Program-made: the position numbers and the translations under genes | The notes under the pieces: generated by a model | The model's input: only the letters and a program-made list of their open reading frames with translations | The model's database searches: none | What the model was told of the DNA's origin: nothing | Shown: positions 36,015 through 41,781 of the stretch, piece after piece | Layout of the letters: each line of letters begins with the position of its first letter | Numbering within the stretch: position 1 is the stretch's first letter | NCBI GenBank assembly: GCA_028281705.1 | Contig: JANQJH010000593.1 | Coordinates: 1 to 41,781 of the forward strand | Reading direction: 5' to 3' | From: Verrucomicrobiales bacterium | GTDB taxonomy: Bacteria; Verrucomicrobiota; Verrucomicrobiia; Verrucomicrobiales; DEV007 | Length of the DNA: 41,781 bases

Positions 36015-36977
36015 ATGGAAATCATGACCGATTGGAAAACGCATCCTTGGGGCGGGGTCTTCGCCGCGACACTCTGTCCCTTTCACGAAGACGAAAGCAT
36101 CGACGAGTCCGGCCTCGCGCTCTATATCGAGGAGCTGTGCCGTGTGCCGGGTATCCAGGGGGTGACGTGTAACGGGCACACGGGCGAGATCATGTCCCTC
36201 CGCCCTGGCGAACGGGCGCAGGTGACGCGAGTGGTGGCCCGTGCGGCACGGTCTGTGGGGCGCGAGGTGAAGACGATCTCCGGCATCTCTGCCGAAGGAA
36301 GCTTGGAGGCGATTGAGCACGCCTTGGCGGCCAAGGAGGCCGGGGCCGACGCCATCCTGCTCATGCCGCCACATCACTGGTTGCGTTTCGGGCGGAGCCG
36401 GGAAACGGCGGTGGGTTTTTTTCAGGATGTGGCTCAGGGGGCTGATATTCCTATCATTGTGCATCAATACCCCGCCTGGACCAAGGCCGGGTACTCGCTG
36501 GAGGAAATGCTTGAGCTGGTCCAGATCCCGCAGGTGGTGAGCATCAAGATGGGCACGCGCGACATGGCTCGTTGGTTATTCGACTACGAGAATCTGAAGG
36601 AGGCTTCGCCCGAGACCACGATCATCACCTGTCATGACGAATTTCTCTTGCCGACATTGTTAGAGGCAGCCGACGGTGCCCTCATCGGCTTTGCCGGATT
36701 CGAGCCGGAATTGATGGTGGAACTGGTGCACGCTTCATTGGACGGCGAGCTGGCACGGGCGAAGCAAGCACAGCGCACCGTGGCCCCTCTGGCCCGGATC
36801 ATCTACGACTTCGGGGAGCCCGGATGCGGTGCCCACCAACGAATGAAAGTGGCCCGTTGGCTCTTGGGAAAATTTCCCAGCCCGCATTTTCGCCGCCCGG
36901 TGCGCCCGCTGCCGGACGTCAAGGTACAGGAGATTCGCCGGCGCTTGCAAGACATTGGCTACGAGTGTGTGCGGTAG
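36015..36977 (+). CDS. Dihydrodipicolinate synthase / N-acetylneuraminate lyase family protein
   Basis: 'GVFAATLCPFHEDESIDESGLALYIEELCRVPGIQGVTCNGHTGEIMSL', 'VVSIKMGTRD', TIM-barrel length. Confidence 0.88.
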   Translation: MEIMTDWKTHPWGGVFAATLCPFHEDESIDESGLALYIEELCRVPGIQGVTCNGHTGEIMSLRPGERAQVTRVVARAARSVGREVKTISGISAEGSLEAIEHALAAKEAGADAILLMPPHHWLRFGRSRETAVGFFQDVAQGADIPIIVHQYPAWTKAGYSLEEMLELVQIPQVVSIKMGTRDMARWLFDYENLKEASPETTIITCHDEFLLPTLLEAADGALIGFAGFEPELMVELVHASLDGELARAKQAQRTVAPLARIIYDFGEPGCGAHQRMKVARWLLGKFPSPHFRRPVRPLPDVKVQEIRRRLQDIGYECVR

Positions 36978-37060
36978 CTAGCCCGGCCGATGTCATTCAT
37001 TCAACGCATGGCATTTGCCAGTGTCCCATCTTTCTGTTGGGATCCGGAGGAACACGGTTG

Positions 37061-37141
37061 AGGCAAAATCATTGCGGGCAAAACCATTGGGGAGAATGAT
37101 CAATGATGAGAGCAATCATTTTGACCTCAATCATTTTGCCT
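37061..37141. repeat. 81-bp REP/MITE-like imperfect inverted repeat
   Basis: Left arm 37061-37089 AGGCAAAATCATTGCGGGCAAAACCATTG; right arm 37113-37141, reverse complement AGGCAAAATGATTGAGGTCAAAATGATTG (24/29). Confidence 0.8.
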
Positions 37142-37199
37142 TTCCAACATCACAGGTGGCCAGAGAGAACATGGTCCATGCCAATGTCGAACCTGAGAA

Positions 37200-38522
37200 T
37201 CAATGGGCCAAGTCCGCCGGGTTGATGCCTTCACTCTCAAGATACTTCTCGGCCTCGGCGGGGTTCCGGTTGTGCCAGTGCCGGTAGACTTTGCCCATGG
37301 TGTCTAACTGAATCGCTTCATCTCCGATGACTCGAGCCCAGTCGAAGGCCCCGCGCGGGTCTCGCGAGGCCACGGTGCCGACAAACTCCGTGATGGCGCC
37401 GTCGCGGTAGGTGGCCTCCGGCTCGATCGTGCCCAGCCACTGGGCCGCGGCGGCGTGATCGAGCTGCGTCCATTTGGAAATGAATCCGCGTATGTTGGCC
37501 GCCTGGCGATCCTCGGATGACTGGGCCAGCGCCCATTCGATCCGTGCGCCCGCCTCCGTCACATTGGTATCGTTGAGGCCGGAGCGTGTCAGCTCTCGGA
37601 TCAATTGGTCATGCTGATTGGGCGGCAAGGCGGCGTCTTCGAAAAATGTCGTGGCGGCTGCAAAGCCTTCCTTGGTCAAGACATTTAGAGCGACGGCGGT
37701 GACCGCTTGTTCTTGCAGGGGAGCATTCCCAGTATCCTCCACGAGATCGAGAAAGTGTCCGCGTTGCGCATCGTCGGTGAGCGTCAGCACGACACCGCGG
37801 AGTCCCACGTCGAGACCTCCGCCCTCAGCCTCCTTGTCGAGGATTGCAATGGCCCGCTTCATGTCGGCTTGGGCCACGCCGGCAAGAAGATTGGCCAGGG
37901 CCGTTTCGTTCCCGCCGCCCTTGAGGTTCCGCCCTACGAGAAGACCGGCGTCACGCTTCTCTTCGAACCATGCCAGAGCGGCATCGACGTCGGCTCTTCC
38001 CCACTCGCGCAGTGCGGTGAAGACGCCGTTATTGAGCTGACGATCCATGGAATAATCGGCCGCGGCTTCGGGGTCCTTCTGAGCAAACGTTCGCAGGACG
38101 ACTTCGCGCAACATGTTCGATCCTTCGCCCTTGATCTCGCCGTTCTCGATGCGCGCCAGGAGATCCTCCAGCTCCGTGGTCGACCGAGAAGCGATGACGG
38201 ACATCTGCTGGATGGCCTGCGGAAGGTCCCGCCGATTGAATGAGGCCTCGAGCTCTTGGAGAAATGCCGGCACGTGGAAAGTGGACTCTGCAGTCGTCAC
38301 CGTCTCTGGGGCACCGTTCTCCCCGGTTTCGGAGGCAGCGGAGTCGAGTCGAGCGCGGGCGGCGGCGAGTGCCTGTTTCTCGTATTCCGCGTTGGCTATC
38401 TGTTGTTGCAGAATCTGAATCGTGGAATGCAGATCCCGCTGGTGAGCCCGTTGCCAACTCATGCCCAGGAGGAACGCCGCCGTGGTTAGGCAGAGCAAGA
38501 CGATGGTCTTCCGAACGGTCAC
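37200..38522 (-). CDS. TM-anchored helical-repeat hypothetical protein (intact paralogue of 8040-9342)
   Basis: N-terminal TM, coiled coil, repeats, C-terminal 'FDWARVIGDEAIQLDTMGKVYRHWHNRNPAEAEKYLESEGINPADLAH'. Confidence 0.75.
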   Translation of the reverse strand: MTVRKTIVLLCLTTAAFLLGMSWQRAHQRDLHSTIQILQQQIANAEYEKQALAAARARLDSAASETGENGAPETVTTAESTFHVPAFLQELEASFNRRDLPQAIQQMSVIASRSTTELEDLLARIENGEIKGEGSNMLREVVLRTFAQKDPEAAADYSMDRQLNNGVFTALREWGRADVDAALAWFEEKRDAGLLVGRNLKGGGNETALANLLAGVAQADMKRAIAILDKEAEGGGLDVGLRGVVLTLTDDAQRGHFLDLVEDTGNAPLQEQAVTAVALNVLTKEGFAAATTFFEDAALPPNQHDQLIRELTRSGLNDTNVTEAGARIEWALAQSSEDRQAANIRGFISKWTQLDHAAAAQWLGTIEPEATYRDGAITEFVGTVASRDPRGAFDWARVIGDEAIQLDTMGKVYRHWHNRNPAEAEKYLESEGINPADLAH

Positions 38523-38659
38523 TTTGGAAGATTACTCAATCCCATTGGTGTCGCCAATGGAAAACGACCGCCCTCGACGGTCGCCACCGCGACCGGAGTT
38601 TTTTGGAGAGCGGGTGATTCACGCTTTCATTCTCTTTGAGGTTCCCCTAGATAACGGGC

Positions 38660-41600
38660 GTGGTGACGATGATTTTCTCGCGATACTTGCGGTCGATTTG
38701 GACGGGGATGTTGACGGGCATCGTCGTGTGGACTGCTGTGGTAGTGGCGCGGGATCCACTGCTGATTCCGAATGAGGAGGCGCGGCGCCTCGAAGTGCTC
38801 TTTCTCGGGAGCGAGAATCGCTTCAATCACAATCCTATCGCGCGTTTTCGGGTTATCCGGAAGGCGCTGGGGCGGGAGGGGATCAACTTCACTTATGCCA
38901 ATACCACAACCTGTCTGACGAAGGAGAACCTGGCGCGTTATGATGTGCTCCTCATCTTCGCCAATCACGAGACGATTGCGGAAGCGGAACAGGAGGCCTT
39001 GTTAGAATTCGCCCGCGGTGGCGGCGGCTGCGTCTTGCTGCATTGTGCCGCGGGTTGTTTCCGGGGCTCGCGGTTTGACGCCTATGTGGATCTGTTGGGG
39101 GCGCAGTTCAAATCGCACGGGCAGGGGATCTTCCGGGCGGAAATCGTGGAGCCGGAACATCCTTTGATGAAGCACTGGGAGGGGTTCGAGTGCTGGGACG
39201 AGACCTACGAACACAAGCGGCACGGCGAAGGGCGCACCATTTTGCAGCGGCGCGATGGGGAACCGTGGACCTGGGTCAAGCGTTACGGGGAGGGGAGAGT
39301 GTTTTACACGGCCAGCGGGCACGACCACCGGTGCTGGGATTTGCCGGCCTATCATGAACTCATTCGACGCGCCGTGCGTTGGACGGCGGGCGATGCCAAG
39401 GCGGCGTTGTTAGACAACTTGGCCTTGCCCGAGCTGGAATATCGTTTGGCTGCAGTACCGAAGGATCCCGAGAATCCCGTGGGCCCGAACAACCAGTTGC
39501 AGTTACCCCTCTCGCCGGAGGATTCGTTGAAATTGGCTCAGATCCCGGTGGGCTTTGAACTGCAGCTCTTTGCCCGGGAACCGGAAGTGGTGAATCCCAT
39601 CGCCATCAACTGGGATGCCCGCGGCCGGCTCTGGCTTGTGGAAGCCTACGATTATCCCCACAAGGTGCTCTCCGATGACCCGCAGGACCGGATCAAGATC
39701 CTGGAGGACACGGACGGCGATGGAGAGGCAGACACGGTGACTGTGTTTGCTGAGGGCTTGAACATATGTACCTCCGTCCTCCCTCGCGGAGATGGCGCCA
39801 TCGCCACGGATGGGGAGAACATGGTCTATCTGCGGGATACGGATGGCGATGATCGTGCCGATACGAAGGAGATCATCTTCAGCGGGATCCAGTTGCGCGA
39901 TACCCACGCCTGTGTGTCGAATCTCCGCTACGGATTCGATGATTGGATCTATGCCACCGTGGGCTACAGCGGACTTCGGGTGGAGCTTGGCGGCGAGGAA
40001 CACGTGTCGGGAAGCGGCGTCTTCCGTTTCAAAGCGGACGGGTCGGCTTTTGAAGTCTTGCAGAACACGACGAACAACACCTGGGGTCTGGGTTTCACGG
40101 AGGAGAATGATTTGGTAGGCTCGACGGCGAACGGCAATCCAAGCTGGTACCTCTCCATTCCTAACGGGTATACGGCAGACGCCGGTTTGGAGAGGGAAAA
40201 GGCGCCACGAGCGGATAGCAATGATGCTCTCTATCCCGTGACGACGGATTACTTTCAAAACAACCCGAAGGAGAAGGTCTCTTCCGGTGCCGGGCATGCG
40301 GTGTATACGGCGCGTCGTTTCCCTCAGGAGTGGTGGAATCGGAGGGTGTTCGTCTGTGAACCGCCCTTGCACCTGGTGGCCGCTCCGGCATTGCGACGGG
40401 ATGGTACCGAGTTCAAGACGAGCGGCTTTGAACAGAATCTCTACGCCTCGGCGGACGCCTGGTCGGCTCCGGTGGCCGCTGAAGTGGGACCCGATGGGGC
40501 CGTGTGGATCGCCGATTGGTACAATCCGATCTGCAACCACAATCCCTATCGGAAACATCAGAAACGGGGGCCGGGAAATGCCTTTGTCAGTGATGATCGC
40601 GATCGAACGCACGGCCGGATCTATCGTGTCTTTCCTAGAGGAACGTCTCCGGCGAAAGAGGCGCCCGCTCTGGGATCGATCGAACAGGGTTTGGCGGCCC
40701 TGGAGCATCCGAATCTCTTTTGGCGGTTGGCGGCGCAGGCCTTCCTTTTGGCGGAGGCCAAGCCGGCCGATCATCCGGCCTTGATCCGGTTGGCGGAGCA
40801 GGCGGTTTCGCCCGCGAGCGCCCACGCCCTGCGGATATTGCAGGTGCAAGGCTCGCCGGAGTGGCCGCGACTGGCGCGGGCGCATCTCGACTCGGAGAAG
40901 CGTCTGTTGGCGGAAGGGGCGTTGGACGTGCTGCCGCGCGAAGATTCGGAATTGGCTCTTGTTTGCGCCGTGTTAGAGGATGAGAGGCGTGATCCCATGA
41001 CGCGGAAAAAGGCGGCCCTCACGCTGGCGGAGATGCCGCGGGATGCGAATGTGGGAGAACGGTTGTCTCGGCTGTTGCTTGGTGAGGGAAGCGATACTCT
41101 GCGCACTGCCATTGGGGTGGCGGCGATTCGGCATGCGGAGGGGTTTATTCGTCACCTCGCGGAACTCGGTGATGAGGCTGCCGTTGATCGATCGGAGCGC
41201 TTCGTCCGCGCGGCCCTGCGTCAACCATTGTCCGCCGGGTTGTTGACCCTGATTCGTCAAGGCAAGGGTGAGAGTCTCCTGGGGAAATGGTTGAATGAAA
41301 TTGAACGGGAAGAGCCGCGCTCCGCACGGGGCGAGAGAGAACTTTCGGAGAGCGCCGAGCGTGGTCGCGAGGTCTATCTCGCATGCATTGCCTGCCATCA
41401 GCCAGACGGTGGGGGGCTGCCTCACACGTTTCCTCCGTTGAATCGGTCGACCCGCGTTTTGGGAGACCCTGGCACTTTGGTCCGTCTGGTGCTCAAGGGG
41501 CTCCAGGGGGAAATGGTGGCCGGCGGTCAGCGGTACAATGGCGTCATGCCCGGCCATGAAACGCAGCTCAGCGATCGTCAGATCGCAGATGTGCTGAGTT

Positions 41601-41743
41601 ATGTGAGGCAGGCGTGGGACAATCGGTCGACTGATGTCAGTCCGAATCTCGTGTCCGAGCAACGGGAGGTGACCGCCAAGCGCCGGCTGCCGTGGACGAT
41701 CGAGGAACTGGAAGGCGCCGACTCGGAGACACCATCACCATGA
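38660..41743 (+). CDS. ThuA-like / PVC-type membrane-bound dehydrogenase / HEAT / cytochrome c fusion
   Basis: ThuA-like 'GGGGCVLLHCAAGCF', propeller 'PVGFELQLFAREPEVVNPIAINWDARGRLWLVEAYDYP', C-terminal haem motif 'CIACHQPDGGGLPHTFPPL'. Confidence 0.88.
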   Translation: MVTMIFSRYLRSIWTGMLTGIVVWTAVVVARDPLLIPNEEARRLEVLFLGSENRFNHNPIARFRVIRKALGREGINFTYANTTTCLTKENLARYDVLLIFANHETIAEAEQEALLEFARGGGGCVLLHCAAGCFRGSRFDAYVDLLGAQFKSHGQGIFRAEIVEPEHPLMKHWEGFECWDETYEHKRHGEGRTILQRRDGEPWTWVKRYGEGRVFYTASGHDHRCWDLPAYHELIRRAVRWTAGDAKAALLDNLALPELEYRLAAVPKDPENPVGPNNQLQLPLSPEDSLKLAQIPVGFELQLFAREPEVVNPIAINWDARGRLWLVEAYDYPHKVLSDDPQDRIKILEDTDGDGEADTVTVFAEGLNICTSVLPRGDGAIATDGENMVYLRDTDGDDRADTKEIIFSGIQLRDTHACVSNLRYGFDDWIYATVGYSGLRVELGGEEHVSGSGVFRFKADGSAFEVLQNTTNNTWGLGFTEENDLVGSTANGNPSWYLSIPNGYTADAGLEREKAPRADSNDALYPVTTDYFQNNPKEKVSSGAGHAVYTARRFPQEWWNRRVFVCEPPLHLVAAPALRRDGTEFKTSGFEQNLYASADAWSAPVAAEVGPDGAVWIADWYNPICNHNPYRKHQKRGPGNAFVSDDRDRTHGRIYRVFPRGTSPAKEAPALGSIEQGLAALEHPNLFWRLAAQAFLLAEAKPADHPALIRLAEQAVSPASAHALRILQVQGSPEWPRLARAHLDSEKRLLAEGALDVLPREDSELALVCAVLEDERRDPMTRKKAALTLAEMPRDANVGERLSRLLLGEGSDTLRTAIGVAAIRHAEGFIRHLAELGDEAAVDRSERFVRAALRQPLSAGLLTLIRQGKGESLLGKWLNEIEREEPRSARGERELSESAERGREVYLACIACHQPDGGGLPHTFPPLNRSTRVLGDPGTLVRLVLKGLQGEMVAGGQRYNGVMPGHETQLSDRQIADVLSYVRQAWDNRSTDVSPNLVSEQREVTAKRRLPWTIEELEGADSETPSP

Positions 41744-41781
41744 GCGATACCCTACCCCAGTCACTGAAGAACTACATGCGC
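41740..41781 (+). CDS. Start of a downstream CDS truncated by the window edge (MSDTLPQSLKNYMR...)
   Basis: ATGA overlap with the preceding stop; open to the window end. Confidence 0.4.
   Translation, partial: MSDTLPQSLKNYMR

Noticed and set aside
39503-40885. 460-aa minus-strand ORF inside the ThuA/dehydrogenase/cytochrome c gene
   Set aside because: Antisense of a well-supported CDS; Arg/Pro-rich composition typical of spurious high-GC ORFs

Overview
The window is about 41.8 kb of high-GC DNA that reads as a PVC-group (Verrucomicrobia-like) chromosome. That taxonomic call is an inference from gene content: a DUF5060 protein, a LamG/TSP3 giant protein, an ECF sigma plus WD40-kinase pair, and a ThuA/dehydrogenase/cytochrome c fusion. 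Housekeeping and metabolic genes flank the centre: thrC-lysC on the left, and a DUF1445 (D-glutamate cyclase-like), TRAP/TAXI and DHDPS-family cluster on the right. The most interesting region is about 24.5-32.2 kb. It holds a tandem array of six clear RebB (R-body, 'killing trait') paralogues plus two divergent Reb-like ORFs. Two stand-alone AraC-type HTH proteins precede the array. A DUF4157-like HExxH metallopeptidase-like protein follows it. The region ends in a truncated reb-like ORF that collides with an apparently truncated phospholipase C/phosphoesterase gene. I propose this as a candidate R-body/effector island. Other points of note: three apparent one-base losses in CCC/GGG runs that break an ECF-sigma/repeat-protein pair; a G8 tract that breaks a WD40 Ser/Thr kinase; a relic of a PL10 pectate lyase; and two REP/MITE-like inverted-repeat elements. 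All family calls come from reading motifs in the translations. No database search was run.
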